Shown piece by piece: positions 37,801 to 46,444 of a stretch of 64,000 bases of DNA (positions within the stretch are counted from its first letter, which is position 1; the number at the start of each line of letters is the position of its first letter). Source of the stretch: Ruminococcus sp. AF46-10NS (lineage in GTDB: Bacteria > Bacillota > Clostridia > Lachnospirales > Lachnospiraceae). Position numbers and translations under genes: made by a program. Below the pieces are notes generated by a model. It saw only the letters and a program-made list of their open reading frames with translations, did no database searches and was not told the DNA's origin. Location: the NCBI RefSeq assembly GCF_003474435.1, contig NZ_QRNF01000002.1, positions 95,358 through 159,357 on the forward strand, written 5' to 3'.

Positions 37801-38378
37801 TCTTTCAGATCTTCATAGTCCCAGGTCTCGATCTTCTGGATCTCGTGGGATGTACGGAATCCATCGAAGAAGTTGATGAACGGAACTTTTCCTTTGATTG
37901 CTGCAAGATGAGCAACCGGTGTAAGGTCCATAACCTCCTGTACAGAAGACTCGCAAAGCATTGCGCATCCAGTCTGGCGACAGGCCATAACGTCGGAATG
38001 ATCTCCGAAGATACAAAGTGCGTGGGAAGCAAGTGCACGGGCAGATACGTTGATAACTCCCGGAAGCTGCTCACCGGCGATCTTGTAAAGGTTCGGGATC
38101 ATAAGCAGAAGACCCTGGGAAGCTGTGTAAGTTGTAGTCAGGGCACCTGCTGCCAGAGAACCGTGAACAGCACCTGCTGCACCTGCCTCAGACTGCATCT
38201 CTGTAACCTGTACTTCCTGTCCAAAGATGTTCTTTCTTCCCTGAGTTGCCCACTCGTCTGTTGCTTCAGCCATTACAGATGAAGGGGTAATCGGGTAAAT
38301 AGCAGCTACATCAGAAAAAGCATATGATGCATGAGCGGCTGCGTGGTTACCATCCATGGTTTTCATCTTTCTTGCCAT
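34833..38378 (-). CDS. nifJ: Pyruvate:ferredoxin (flavodoxin) oxidoreductase
   Basis: The 1181-residue single-chain enzyme turns pyruvate and CoA into acetyl-CoA and CO2, passing electrons to ferredoxin. The pyruvate-binding N-terminal domain (YPITPSSVMAE), the gamma and CoA regions, two 4Fe-4S ferredoxin motifs (CIQCNRCAYVCP near residue 690 and CTGCGSCANVCP near 747) and the thiamine diphosphate domain (GDGWAYDIGFGGVDH, then NTGGQSS) are complete. An AAGGAGG site precedes the ATG. A palindrome lies 38 bases upstream and the Rrf2 regulator gene lies 253 bases upstream. The gene is central to fermentation and acetogenesis. Confidence 0.97.
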   Translation of the reverse strand: MARKMKTMDGNHAAAHASYAFSDVAAIYPITPSSVMAEATDEWATQGRKNIFGQEVQVTEMQSEAGAAGAVHGSLAAGALTTTYTASQGLLLMIPNLYKIAGEQLPGVINVSARALASHALCIFGDHSDVMACRQTGCAMLCESSVQEVMDLTPVAHLAAIKGKVPFINFFDGFRTSHEIQKIETWDYEDLKDMADMDAIAEFRNRALNPNHPCQRGSAQNPDIFFQAREACNPYYDALPAVVQEYMDKVNEKIGTDYKLFNYYGAADAEHIIVAMGSVNDTIEETIDYLMAAGKKVGVVKVRLYRPFCAQALIDAIPDTVKQISVLDRTKEPGALGEPLYLDVVAALRDSKFSDVKIFTGRYGLGSKDTTPAQIVAVYENTEKEKFTIGIVDDVTNLSLETGAPLVTTPEGTTNCKFWGLGADGTVGANKNSIKIIGDNTDMYAQAYFDYDSKKSGGVTMSHLRFGKKPIKSTYLIHKANFVACHNPSYVNKYNMVQELVDGGTFLLNCAWDMEGLEKHLPGQVKAFIANHNIKFYTIDGVKIGIETGMGPTRINTILQSAFFKLTGIIPEEQAIELMKAAAKATYGRKGDDVVKKNWAAIDAGAKQIVEVQVPESWKNAEDEGLFMSHASHGAQEAQDFVNNIQCKINAQEGNSLPVSAFKDYVDGTTPSGTAAYEKRGIAVNVPVWVPDNCIQCNRCAYVCPHAAIRPVAMTADETANAPEGIKTLPLTGMKDYTFTMTVSALDCTGCGSCANVCPGKKGNKALEMAPLEANTEEQKFFDYGVTLPQKEDVIAKYKETTVKGSQFKQPLLEFSGACAGCGETPYAKLITQLFGDRMYIANATGCSSIWGNSSPSTPYTTNAKGQGPAWSNSLFEDNAEFGYGMLLAQRAIRGGLKEKIEDLVANGTNEDVKAAGQEWLDTYAVGATNGAATEKLVAALEACGCDKANEILAQKDFLSKKSQWIFGGDGWAYDIGFGGVDHVLASGRDINVMVFDTEVYSNTGGQSSKSTPTGAIAQFAAGGKETKKKDMASIAMSYGYVYVAQISMGADFNQTVKAIAEAEAYPGPSLIIAYAPCINHGIKKGMSKAQTEEELAVKCGYWHNFRFNPAADNKFSLDSKTPDMENYMDFLNGEVRYNSLQRQNPEKAARLFAKNESEAQARYEYLQKLITLYGADKKED

Positions 38379-38416
38379 TGTTTATTCCTCCTTAAAGGTT
38401 TGTTAAATATATATTA

Positions 38417-38438
38417 TTTAGGCTGACAAATGCCTAAA
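38417..38438. promoter_or_regulatory. Palindromic operator candidate upstream of nifJ
   Basis: TTTAGGC (38417-38423) and GCCTAAA (38432-38438) form a perfect inverted repeat with an 8-base spacer, 38 bases before the nifJ start. Its size suits a dimeric regulator. The neighbouring Rrf2 protein is a candidate, but no known Rrf2 consensus is matched. Confidence 0.45.
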
Positions 38439-38556
38439 ATTCCATATGTCATTATATCATAGATTCCCATTTATGTCCATTTTGTTTCATCTTTTTTTGT
38501 ACATTATCACGTACAACCATCGTTATCTTTTTGACAAAACATTTTATACAAAAAAT

Positions 38557-38600
38557 AAAAGAGAACTACCCGAAAATCCTCCTCAGACATGCTCTCTTTT
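38557..38600 (-). terminator. Possible terminator of the Rrf2 gene
   Basis: On the minus strand AAAAGAGA and TCTCTTTT pair across a 28-base loop, followed by TTATTTTTT. The stem is short and AT-rich and the loop is long, so confidence is modest. Confidence 0.45.
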
Positions 38601-38631
38601 TATCTCTTACATTTATTCTTCTTATTCGGAA

Positions 38632-39045
38632 TTACTGTTTGTCCTTTCCAAAAAGATCCTCCATTGATTTCCGCCGCAACATCGCCCACAGTTCATTCTG
38701 AATATCCTTCAGTTCATCATGAGCATAACAGGGAATACCATCCTGCCCGTTTCTGGTACATTCACATCTGCCATTCAGGCACTCAATGATCGACATATCA
38801 GAATCGATCGCTGTATATATATCATATAGCGTCAGCTCCGCCGGATCTTTCTTCAGGGCATATCCGCCGTGGACTCCACGGTATCCCTTAACAATCCCTG
38901 CATTCTGAAGTTTCTTCAGTATCTTGTAGGCAAAAGGTGCTGTGATCGCTTCCCTCTCGCAGATATCACTGACACTCAAGCGCGTCTCTCCTATTAGTGC
39001 GCGGACAACTCGCATCGCATAATCGCTTTCTCTGGTGATAAACAT
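38632..39045 (-). CDS. Rrf2 family transcriptional regulator
   Basis: The 137-residue protein has a winged helix (about residues 1-85, YAMRVVRAL, SVSDICEREAITAPFAYKILKKL, GVHGGYAL) and a Cys-containing region (CLNGRCECTRNG, then CYAH), the layout of Rrf2/IscR regulators that sense redox state or an iron-sulfur cluster. It lies directly upstream of nifJ on the same strand and may control it. The palindrome at 38417-38438 is a candidate site. Target and cofactor are not proven. Confidence 0.88.
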   Translation of the reverse strand: MFITRESDYAMRVVRALIGETRLSVSDICEREAITAPFAYKILKKLQNAGIVKGYRGVHGGYALKKDPAELTLYDIYTAIDSDMSIIECLNGRCECTRNGQDGIPCYAHDELKDIQNELWAMLRRKSMEDLFGKDKQ

Positions 39046-39284
39046 CTCTAACCTCTCTTCTGTTCAACTAAGCTGCTAAATAAATTATGATAAACCCACA
39101 CCCAGTCAGGCCGGCATTTCCTTTCAACGCTTACTGCGTGCCTGCAAATATATCACCTGCATTCTGATCATCACATAGGTCAGTATAACGCATTTTTTTG
39201 AATAATAAAAGGTTATTATTTTCCTGTATTTCACTGCTTTTTACCGCTTTTTACTTTATTTAATGTAAAAAAATAAAATACACC

Positions 39285-39312
39285 TTGCAAATTTTCCAGT
39301 TTACGGTACAAT
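39285..39312 (+). promoter_or_regulatory. Promoter of the ABC-F gene
   Basis: TTGCAA (39285-39290) and TACAAT (39307-39312) are 16 bases apart, 55 bases before the ATG at 39368. The rest of the 322-base gap 39046-39367 is AT-rich and shows nothing else that I can support. Confidence 0.55.
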
Positions 39313-39367
39313 AAAGGTCGATTATGTAATTGAAGCGATATTTATTATTTTGAAAAAGAGGTATGAT

Positions 39368-41008
39368 ATGATTTCAGCAAACAACATCACATTACGCGTT
39401 GGTAAGAAAGCGCTGTTTGAAGATGTAAACATCAAATTTACTGAGGGAAACTGTTATGGATTGATCGGTGCCAATGGTGCAGGAAAATCCACTTTCCTCA
39501 AGATCCTTTCCGGGCAGCTGGAGCCAACCAAAGGTGACATTGTGATCACACCGGGCCAGAGGCTTTCTTTCCTGCAGCAGGACCACTTCAAGTATGACGC
39601 TTACCCTGTACTGGATACTGTTATCATGGGTAATGAAAGACTTTATCAGATCATGAAAGAGAAAGAAGCCATCTACGCCAAAGAAGATTTCACAGACGAA
39701 GACGGAATCCGCGCAAGCGAGCTTGAAGGCGAGTTCGCAGAAATGAACGGATGGGAGGCAGAATCTGATGCCGCTACTCTTCTGAATGGTCTTGGTGTTG
39801 ATACCGAATTCCACTATACACAGATGGCAGATCTTACAGGTAGTATGAAAGTCAAGGTTCTTCTTGCACAGGCACTTTTCGGAAACCCGGATATCCTGCT
39901 TCTCGATGAGCCGACCAACCACCTGGATCTCCCCGCTATTGAATGGCTGGAGGAATTCCTGATCAACTTTGACAACACTGTTATCGTTGTATCCCATGAC
40001 CGTTATTTCTTAAATAAAGTCTGCACACATACAGCTGATATTGACTACGGCAAGATCCAGCTTTATGCAGGTAACTACGATTTCTGGTTCGAGTCCAGTC
40101 AGCTCCTTATCAAACAGATGAAAGAAGCCAACAAAAAGAAAGAAGAAAAGATCAAAGAACTCCAGGAATTTATCTCAAGATTCAGTGCCAACGCTTCCAA
40201 ATCCAAACAGGCTACATCCAGAAAGCGTGCCCTTGAAAAGATCCAGCTTGACGACATGCGTCCGTCCAGCCGTAAATACCCATACATTGATTTCCGTCCG
40301 AACCGCGAGATTGGAAATGAAGTTCTTATGGTTGAAAATCTTTCCAAGACCATCGATGGTGTAAAAGTCCTTGACAACATCTCCTTCACACTTGGCCGTG
40401 AAGATAAAGTTGCATTTGTAGGTGCCAATGAACAGGCTATCACCACATTTTTCAAGATCCTTACAGGCGAGATGGAGCCGGATGAGGGAAATTACAAATG
40501 GGGTGTTACTACCTCCCAGGCATATTTTCCAAAGGACAATACACAGGAGTTTGACAACGACCTTACCATCACAGACTGGCTGACACAGTATTCCGAAATC
40601 AAGGATGCTACTTACGTTCGTGGTTTCCTTGGCCGTATGCTGTTCCCTGGCGAGGACGGAGTAAAACGTGTCCGTGTCCTTTCCGGTGGAGAAAAAGTCC
40701 GCTGTCTCCTTTCTAAAATGATGATTTCCGGTGCTAATATCCTGATCCTGGACGAGCCAACCAACCATCTGGATATGGAGTCTATCACAGCATTGAACAA
40801 TGGACTGATCAAATTTCCGGGTGTGATCCTTTTCACTTCCCACGACCATCAGTTTGTACAGACAACAGCCAACCGTATCATGGAGATCCTTCCAAACGGC
40901 AAGCTTGTTGACAAGATCACAACTTATGACGAATATCTTGCCAGTGATGAAATGGCCAAGAAACGCCATGTATTTCAGGTTAACGAAGAAGATGCTCAGG
41001 ATAACTAA
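39368..41008 (+). CDS. ABC-F family ATPase (YbiT/YkpA-like)
   Basis: The 546-residue soluble protein has two ATPase domains and no membrane segment, as in ABC-F factors that act on the ribosome. The first domain has an intact Walker A (GANGAGKST) but a degenerate signature (LTGSMKVKV). The second has a degenerate Walker A (GANEQAITT, Lys lost) but an intact signature (LSGGEK). Both Walker B motifs end in LDEPTNHLD. This leaves one complete ATP site. The start at 39368 follows an AGAGG site. An upstream TTG at 39350 is less likely. It resembles YbiT or YkpA more than antibiotic-resistance members. Confidence 0.88.
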   Translation: MISANNITLRVGKKALFEDVNIKFTEGNCYGLIGANGAGKSTFLKILSGQLEPTKGDIVITPGQRLSFLQQDHFKYDAYPVLDTVIMGNERLYQIMKEKEAIYAKEDFTDEDGIRASELEGEFAEMNGWEAESDAATLLNGLGVDTEFHYTQMADLTGSMKVKVLLAQALFGNPDILLLDEPTNHLDLPAIEWLEEFLINFDNTVIVVSHDRYFLNKVCTHTADIDYGKIQLYAGNYDFWFESSQLLIKQMKEANKKKEEKIKELQEFISRFSANASKSKQATSRKRALEKIQLDDMRPSSRKYPYIDFRPNREIGNEVLMVENLSKTIDGVKVLDNISFTLGREDKVAFVGANEQAITTFFKILTGEMEPDEGNYKWGVTTSQAYFPKDNTQEFDNDLTITDWLTQYSEIKDATYVRGFLGRMLFPGEDGVKRVRVLSGGEKVRCLLSKMMISGANILILDEPTNHLDMESITALNNGLIKFPGVILFTSHDHQFVQTTANRIMEILPNGKLVDKITTYDEYLASDEMAKKRHVFQVNEEDAQDN

Positions 41009-41071
41009 GAACATCTTTTCCGAAATAGTAAAATGTATTCCCAGTTCCGGTCTTTTGGCAGAAAGGCTGAT

Positions 41072-41118
41072 AAAAAATGTCTCTGATGCAGTTTTTCCTG
41101 CAATCAGAGACATTTTTT
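41072..41118. terminator. Bidirectional terminator between ABC-F gene and ybaK
   Basis: A 16-base inverted repeat (41072-41087 with 41103-41118, core ATGTCTCTGAT) has A- and T-runs at its ends and lies between two convergent genes. Confidence 0.92.
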
Positions 41119-41125
41119 ATGTTTT

Positions 41126-41605
41126 TTATTCCATTGTGATCGAGGCAAGCTTCCCCTGCGTTACATTCAGAAGATCTTTCAGAGGAACTTTAAGAGTCAG
41201 TCCAACCCTTCCACCACTCACATAGATCTCATCAAAATTTTCTGCTGACTGATCAAAAACAACCGGATAATTCTTCTTCATTCCAAGAGGACTACAACCG
41301 CCACGAATATATCCGGTGATCTTTGTGAGATCTTTTACATGGATCATATCCACAGTTTTTTCTCCTACGGATTTCGCTGCAGCCTTACGATCCACTTCCT
41401 TCTCGATCGGAACTACAAACACATAATATCCACCGCTTTTTCCTTCCATAACCAGAGTTTTAAAAGACTGATCATGTGGTGCACCTGTAATATCTGCACA
41501 GTGGATCCCATCTATAAATTCACCGCAGTCATATGCGATCGTCTCATATTTCACCTTTTTTCTGTCAAGCATTCTCATTGCATTTGTCTTCGCTTCTTTT
41601 CCCAT
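41126..41605 (-). CDS. ybaK: Cys-tRNA(Pro)/Cys-tRNA(Cys) deacylase
   Basis: The 159-residue YbaK/EbsC-type protein hydrolyses mischarged Cys-tRNA(Pro). It has the N-terminal TNAMRMLDRKKVKYE, the FKTLVMEGKSG segment with the conserved Lys, KAAAKSVGEK and GYIRGGCSPLGMKK near residue 100. A GAGGAG site lies 8 bases before the ATG at 41605, so I start there; a GTG at 41614 is in frame. It may be co-transcribed with the genes upstream (gap about 25 bases). Confidence 0.9.
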   Translation of the reverse strand: MGKEAKTNAMRMLDRKKVKYETIAYDCGEFIDGIHCADITGAPHDQSFKTLVMEGKSGGYYVFVVPIEKEVDRKAAAKSVGEKTVDMIHVKDLTKITGYIRGGCSPLGMKKNYPVVFDQSAENFDEIYVSGGRVGLTLKVPLKDLLNVTQGKLASITME

Positions 41606-41630
41606 TTCTGTCACTCCTCATGCTTTTTTC

Positions 41631-42976
41631 TCAGTTGTCTTCCCATTCATCATAATCATCAGGATCAAGATCTTTCAAAAGATCCCGGCTGATCTTCGAA
41701 TCTTCATGATCCCGAAGCTGTTCAAACTCGTCTTCTTCAAAATCAGCCATATTTTCAATATCCAGCTGCCGTTTCCGCTGCTGTTTTTTTTCAAAATCTC
41801 CATATGCATCTGATGTTTCCTGATAATCAGGATCAAAACGCTCTCTGTCGGCATCATAGTCATCCCCGTCGTCATAATATGACCTGCCTGCAGATCGAGT
41901 ATTCCTTCTGTTCTGATTGTAGCTGTTCTCTGAACCGTTGCGGCTCTGGGCTCTTCTGCCGCCTTCCGAAGAACTGTTTCTTCTGCTTCTTCCTGAAGAA
42001 CCTGCTGTTGATGTCCTGCGGCGATTATCTGACGAACCGTTTCTGTCTGAACTTCCCGTATTTCTTCCATTACGGTAACTGTCTGAACGGCAGACCGAAG
42101 AATTTCTTCGGTCTGAGTAACGTTCACTTCTTCCCGCTTCTTCTCCTGATCGTAAATTCCTTCTGTCAGAATTACCGGTTCTGCGACGGGAATGATTATC
42201 TTCTCTTACTCCAGTGTCATCCTTGTCATCTGAATATCTGTCAAAAGGGGTTTTGCGTCTGTTTACTCCGTTATATCCAGAAACAGTATCGCGATCCTGC
42301 ACAGAATTTTTCTTTTTTCTGGACCTGCGTACCTCTTCTTCCGGTTCATCGTCGTCTTCATCTTCTTCATCGTCATCATCATAGCGATCCTTGTTGATGG
42401 CAAACTGGATCAGCATACCAAGAAGGGCAATCCCAACTGCCATACCAATACCATACGGAAACTGTTCAAGGCCACCGATCTTCGCAATAGAAACCCCTGC
42501 CAACACTCCGCCAAGGATACTAGTTCCGATAATGATAACTCCTTTTGCATAGCGCATAGCCAGGATACCAAGCCTACGCCCACAAGAATGCACAGAAAGA
42601 AAGAAAAAGAACTGGTTGGGTGCACCAGATAAATGCTCAAGGAGATTCCAATACCAAATCCCAGAACAAAAATTCCGGCCCTGTATACCAAAAACGAAAC
42701 AATAGCCAAGACAATACCAAGCCCTGCCATCGCACCAACGATCATCATTTTGTCCTCAACTCCGGAAAGATATGTTACTCCAAAACCAGCTCCGGCACCA
42801 ATAAGAAAACCGAAGATCATCATCCAGAACCGCAGGATACGGTATCCCAGAAGACAATTCAAAATACCAAAAACACAGATCACACCATAAACGATCGTCA
42901 TAATCTGCCCGATCCGCTCCATCTCTCCTGCTCGCTGCAAAATATCAAATACCCTTGACAACATATCCATATCCAT
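41631..42976 (-). CDS. Membrane protein with disordered charged tail (DUF4203-like), frameshifted
   Basis: The N-terminal part (about residues 1-175) has several glycine-rich membrane segments (GFLIGAGAGFGVTYL, GAMAGLGIVLAI) as in DUF4203/TM198-like proteins. The rest, about 240 residues, is a disordered tail with a Asp/Glu run and an Arg/Ser/Asn-rich region. The parts lie in two frames and join as GVGLGILAMRYAKG if one base is added near 42569. I start at the ATG at 42976 after a GAGGAG site. The transglutaminase gene ends 13 bases upstream, so they form one operon. The function is unknown. Confidence 0.72.
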
Positions 42977-42989
42977 GTTCTCACTCCTC

Positions 42990-44198
42990 TCAAAAAATAA
43001 AATATATGGTATAAAAATTATCCAACAGACCATAATGATACTCTACCTGGCTGTAACCATTAAGCTTCATATAGTACTGTGCCACATTCTGTACTTCCCC
43101 ATCATCCAGCCAGTCTTTTCGCGCTGCATCAAAAGCTTCCTGGTTACTGAATTTAAATCTCACCACCGCCGCCCCGTTATCCAGCCGCATTTTGCAATAA
43201 TCATAAATAGTCTGCCAGTCATATTCTTCAAAACACCCCTGGTTCAGAACATAAAAATTCAGATCTTTTGCTGTACATTTTGGAACTTCAAGCTCATCTG
43301 AAGGTGTATATGTTTTCTCATATTCTTCCGGAAACGGACAGAGATAATCATAGATGATCGTTTTATGTTCTTTCAGCTGTGCCGCTTCTCCGTTAAGAAA
43401 ATCCGGCTGATCACCATTCGTTGTATCTACATAATAATACGACTCACCAATTTTTACAATATCCCATGCATGTCCTTCTGTACTTCCTTTTGTGCTTCCA
43501 TCCACATAAATGCAAGGAATATCAAGTTTTTCCAGCAGATACTGAACAGCCCCTGCATATCCGGCGCAGACTGCAGATTTTTTCCAAAACACACCAGCGA
43601 TACTCTGGTCATCTTCTCCCGTCTGATACTGAGTATGATCGATCACATAAGCATAAACGATACGCACTTTTTCATAATCACTTGCTTCCTCCGGAATCAG
43701 GCTGTTCACCTCCTGAAAGCTTTTTTCCATTGCAGTCCTGATTTCTTTCATTTCATTTTCTGTATATGTATAGCCAGGCGTAAACATACAATAATTTTTA
43801 TCCGAATAAGTTGTTTTGTAAATCTTTTCCCTGTTGTGTACCCAAAAAATCTCCGGATGATCCTTCAGGACCGCATGGTATGTCCGATCAATACTGTCAT
43901 CATCTGCAAGGGTCAGATAAAACTGTTCTTCTCTGTTTCGGATTCCATTCAGTATTTCCCGGTATACACGCTGTTCTTCTTCTGTAAGCTGCTTGAAATA
44001 ATATTCCTGATGTCCTTCATCTGTCTTGACAATTTCCATTTGTCTGAGTTTTTGAACCTCGGAAGGTTCATCAGAAAAAAAGCTCTCAGCAGCTGAACAT
44101 ATTGCTTTCAGTGCCCCAGCATGAACATTACAGGGACAATATATAAAAATTGCCAGTATCAGTGCCACCGCTATCTGGCTGAAAAATATTTTTTTCAT
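42990..44198 (-). CDS. Secreted transglutaminase-like protein
   Basis: The 402-residue protein has a signal peptide (about residues 1-27) and a transglutaminase-like cysteine protease fold. The catalytic triad appears as Cys211 (SAVCAGYA), His243 (TEGHAWD) and Asp258 (YYYVDTT). Such proteins cleave or cross-link peptides at the cell surface. The N-terminal region (about 50-170) is a helical domain often found with them. It is in an operon with the disordered-tail membrane protein downstream (gap 13 bases). Its substrate is unknown. Confidence 0.85.
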   Translation of the reverse strand: MKKIFFSQIAVALILAIFIYCPCNVHAGALKAICSAAESFFSDEPSEVQKLRQMEIVKTDEGHQEYYFKQLTEEEQRVYREILNGIRNREEQFYLTLADDDSIDRTYHAVLKDHPEIFWVHNREKIYKTTYSDKNYCMFTPGYTYTENEMKEIRTAMEKSFQEVNSLIPEEASDYEKVRIVYAYVIDHTQYQTGEDDQSIAGVFWKKSAVCAGYAGAVQYLLEKLDIPCIYVDGSTKGSTEGHAWDIVKIGESYYYVDTTNGDQPDFLNGEAAQLKEHKTIIYDYLCPFPEEYEKTYTPSDELEVPKCTAKDLNFYVLNQGCFEEYDWQTIYDYCKMRLDNGAAVVRFKFSNQEAFDAARKDWLDDGEVQNVAQYYMKLNGYSQVEYHYGLLDNFYTIYFIF

Positions 44199-44228
44199 TC
44201 CAATTCCTTTATTCTACACAGGTTGTAA

Positions 44229-44262
44229 GAAAGGGCAGCCTCCCGCAGGAGACTGCCCTTTC
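44229..44262 (-). terminator. Terminator of the NlpC/P60 gene
   Basis: On the minus strand GAAAGGGCAGTCTCC pairs with GGAGGCTGCCCTTTC (one G-T pair) around a 4-base loop, 15 bases after the NlpC/P60 stop. Confidence 0.75.
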
Positions 44263-44277
44263 ATCAGTCGCTGTCTC

Positions 44278-46179
44278 TTAATTTTCCAGTTCCAGTGTTT
44301 CTACCTCATCATAAGTATCCACTGCATCATCAATATCTTCCTGATCCAGAGTCAGTGTCTCTACATTCTCCTCTTCTTCATCTTCCTGCAGTGCAGTATT
44401 CTTGAAGTCTGAAAGAATATCACCAGAAGAATCACTTCCAGACGCCAGAGCATCTTTCAGAGCACTGGATTTCACAATATCAGTAAGAACTGTATTCGCA
44501 GTCTCAACTGTCTCATCAAGAATCTCGTCATCTGTATTTCCCACTGTTGTTTCCTCGACAGCTGTATCATCATAGAAAGATGGCTGTCTGATATAACGAA
44601 AACTTGCACTATATGCTTCACCAACAGTTACACCGTTCTTACTTGAAGAACAATGTACTGCAATCCAGTCTCCTGAGTCTGTTTTTCCACATAGAATACC
44701 AACATGATTATCGCTTCCTGATTCCGGTCCCCGCTGGAATACAAGATCTCCTGGCTGTGCATCTGCTTCGCTTACCACACTAGCTTTTTCCCACTGATCA
44801 GACGTTCCATCGCCGACAACTTCCTGCATTCCCTGATCCTGATAACCATTGATTACAGCCCATGTTACAAATCCGCTGCAGTCCAGTCCATATGCACGTA
44901 ATGTACCGGAGCTCCGGCTTCCTTCCGCTGATACTTTCTCAACATTTCCCCAACTCGGATCATTACCGATAACTGTGGACTTACCGCCCCAGAAATATCC
45001 AACTTTACCTACCAGACTATACGCAGCTGCAATTACATCCACACGATCTTCCGATACATTATCGCCAACACTCTCACGTACAAATCCCTTGGAAGCTGTA
45101 ACAACTGCGCAAAGAAGCTTGCAGTCTGTTTCCACATATTTCTTAAGAACCGTTCTGTCTTCTTTCGCAATATTATTCTTCTTAATATAATAGTTGATCT
45201 TGCGGTTTCCATAGGATACCTTGGTAATATCCTGCTTATCTCTGACGATCGGGTTCATATCTGTAAAAATCTTTGCCAGCTCGTCCTTGCAGGAAGCATC
45301 CATTGTAAAAGAAGATGCCCCTTTCTGAGTCTGTTCATAAATATAAACAGCCAGAATATCCTGCCAGTTTCGTACCAGGAGTGTATCCTCTGTAACTTTA
45401 TTACTTTCTTTATATTCCTTCTCGATCTGATCCATTACAGATGCGAAATCATCAGAAAATGTAAGATTATAGTTGTTCTTCAGACTGTCCAGATAAAAAT
45501 CTTTACCTGCATGAAGATTAGAAACCATATTTGTTACATATACAGGACTTCCGATCTGAGATGCTGATGCATTATTTCCATCCGTAATATCATCTTTCTT
45601 GTCATCAGTATCTTTCTTATCTTTATTTTCTGCTGCGGAAAGCTTCTTCTCCGCAGCAGTCAATATAGCATAATTTGTAACTTTAGCTTTATCTGTATCT
45701 GATAATGCATCGTACGCTGCTCTCGCTTCCTGAATCTGTGCTTTATCTTTCACAGTGATATCCTTGCCTGCCAGAGAAGCAATTTTATCAATGACCGCCT
45801 GTACAGCTTCAGAATTATCCGGTTTCGGTGTTGCTGTCGGTTCTGGTGTCGCGGTTGGCTCCGGCGTTGCGGTTGGTTCCGGTGTCGCGGTTGGCTCCGG
45901 CGTCGCTGTCGGCTCTGGCGTTGCAGTTGGCTGCGGTTCCGGTGTCGCGGTTGGCTCCGGTGCTGCTGTCGGTTCTGGTGCCGGCGTTTCAATCGGTTCC
46001 GGTGCTGCAGTTGGTTCCGGCTCTGGCGTCTCTGTCTCTGCAGGTTCAGACACTGCCTCACCTTCGTTGCTAACAACAACCCCTGTCTCCTCGGCAGCCA
46101 TAACTCCTGCTGGAGACGACAGTACCATAGCTGATAACGTCGTAATGCACAAAAACTTATTCAGGTACTTATTCTTCAT
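44278..46179 (-). CDS. Secreted NlpC/P60 cell-wall peptidase with Pro-Thr repeats
   Basis: The 633-residue protein has a signal peptide (about 1-28), a TATPEP-type repeat region (about 51-120), a FIVAR-like helical segment (about 122-182), an unknown middle region and an NlpC/P60 domain (about 380-530). The probable triad is Cys434 (YGLDCSGF), His492 (DNHVGIL) and His509 (AVHCSSS). It probably cuts peptidoglycan stem peptides. The acidic C-terminal tail is unusual. It stands alone, with its own terminator, upstream of the transglutaminase operon. Confidence 0.9.
   Translation of the reverse strand: MKNKYLNKFLCITTLSAMVLSSPAGVMAAEETGVVVSNEGEAVSEPAETETPEPEPTAAPEPIETPAPEPTAAPEPTATPEPQPTATPEPTATPEPTATPEPTATPEPTATPEPTATPKPDNSEAVQAVIDKIASLAGKDITVKDKAQIQEARAAYDALSDTDKAKVTNYAILTAAEKKLSAAENKDKKDTDDKKDDITDGNNASASQIGSPVYVTNMVSNLHAGKDFYLDSLKNNYNLTFSDDFASVMDQIEKEYKESNKVTEDTLLVRNWQDILAVYIYEQTQKGASSFTMDASCKDELAKIFTDMNPIVRDKQDITKVSYGNRKINYYIKKNNIAKEDRTVLKKYVETDCKLLCAVVTASKGFVRESVGDNVSEDRVDVIAAAYSLVGKVGYFWGGKSTVIGNDPSWGNVEKVSAEGSRSSGTLRAYGLDCSGFVTWAVINGYQDQGMQEVVGDGTSDQWEKASVVSEADAQPGDLVFQRGPESGSDNHVGILCGKTDSGDWIAVHCSSSKNGVTVGEAYSASFRYIRQPSFYDDTAVEETTVGNTDDEILDETVETANTVLTDIVKSSALKDALASGSDSSGDILSDFKNTALQEDEEEENVETLTLDQEDIDDAVDTYDEVETLELEN
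45820..46029. repeat. Tandem coding repeats for the TATPEP region
   Basis: Repeats of 18 bases (encoding variants of ATPEPT) occur about ten times within the NlpC/P60 gene. Third-position changes show that the copies have drifted. The number of copies could vary between strains. Confidence 0.85.
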
Positions 46180-46404
46180 ATTTATTAAGATGCTCCCTTC
46201 TTTCCTTGAACATCCCTTTACTTCCCCTATAATAAAGGTCTGCCTGAAACCATATTAGATAACTTAAAGTTCAACTCCACTTATTTTATCATAGGAATTT
46301 TATGAAATCAACCGTTCCGCCAGGATAACCTTTCCAATTTATCTATTTTTCACTTTTTCTTCACATTTTTGCAAAAAGTACTTCAGACATTCTGTAACGC
46401 AAAA

Positions 46405-46428
46405 ACTGCAGTGTTATTACACTGCAGT
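46405..46428 (-). terminator. Terminator of the phospholipase-like gene
   Basis: ACTGCAGTGT and its complement form a perfect 10-base stem around a 4-base loop, followed on the minus strand by five T. Confidence 0.9.
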
Positions 46429-46444
46429 CTATGTTGTATACTGT

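Noticed and set aside
36261-38282. A 673-residue open frame on the plus strand, opposite nifJ
   Set aside because: It is antisense to the highly conserved pyruvate:ferredoxin oxidoreductase. It has no ribosome site, an odd Cys/Ser/Val-rich composition and no recognisable domain, so it is a codon-bias shadow.
45755-46258. CRISPR-like or GSGVAV repeat array on the plus strand
   Set aside because: The repeats are the antisense of the Pro-Thr coding repeats of the NlpC/P60 gene, with no spacers.
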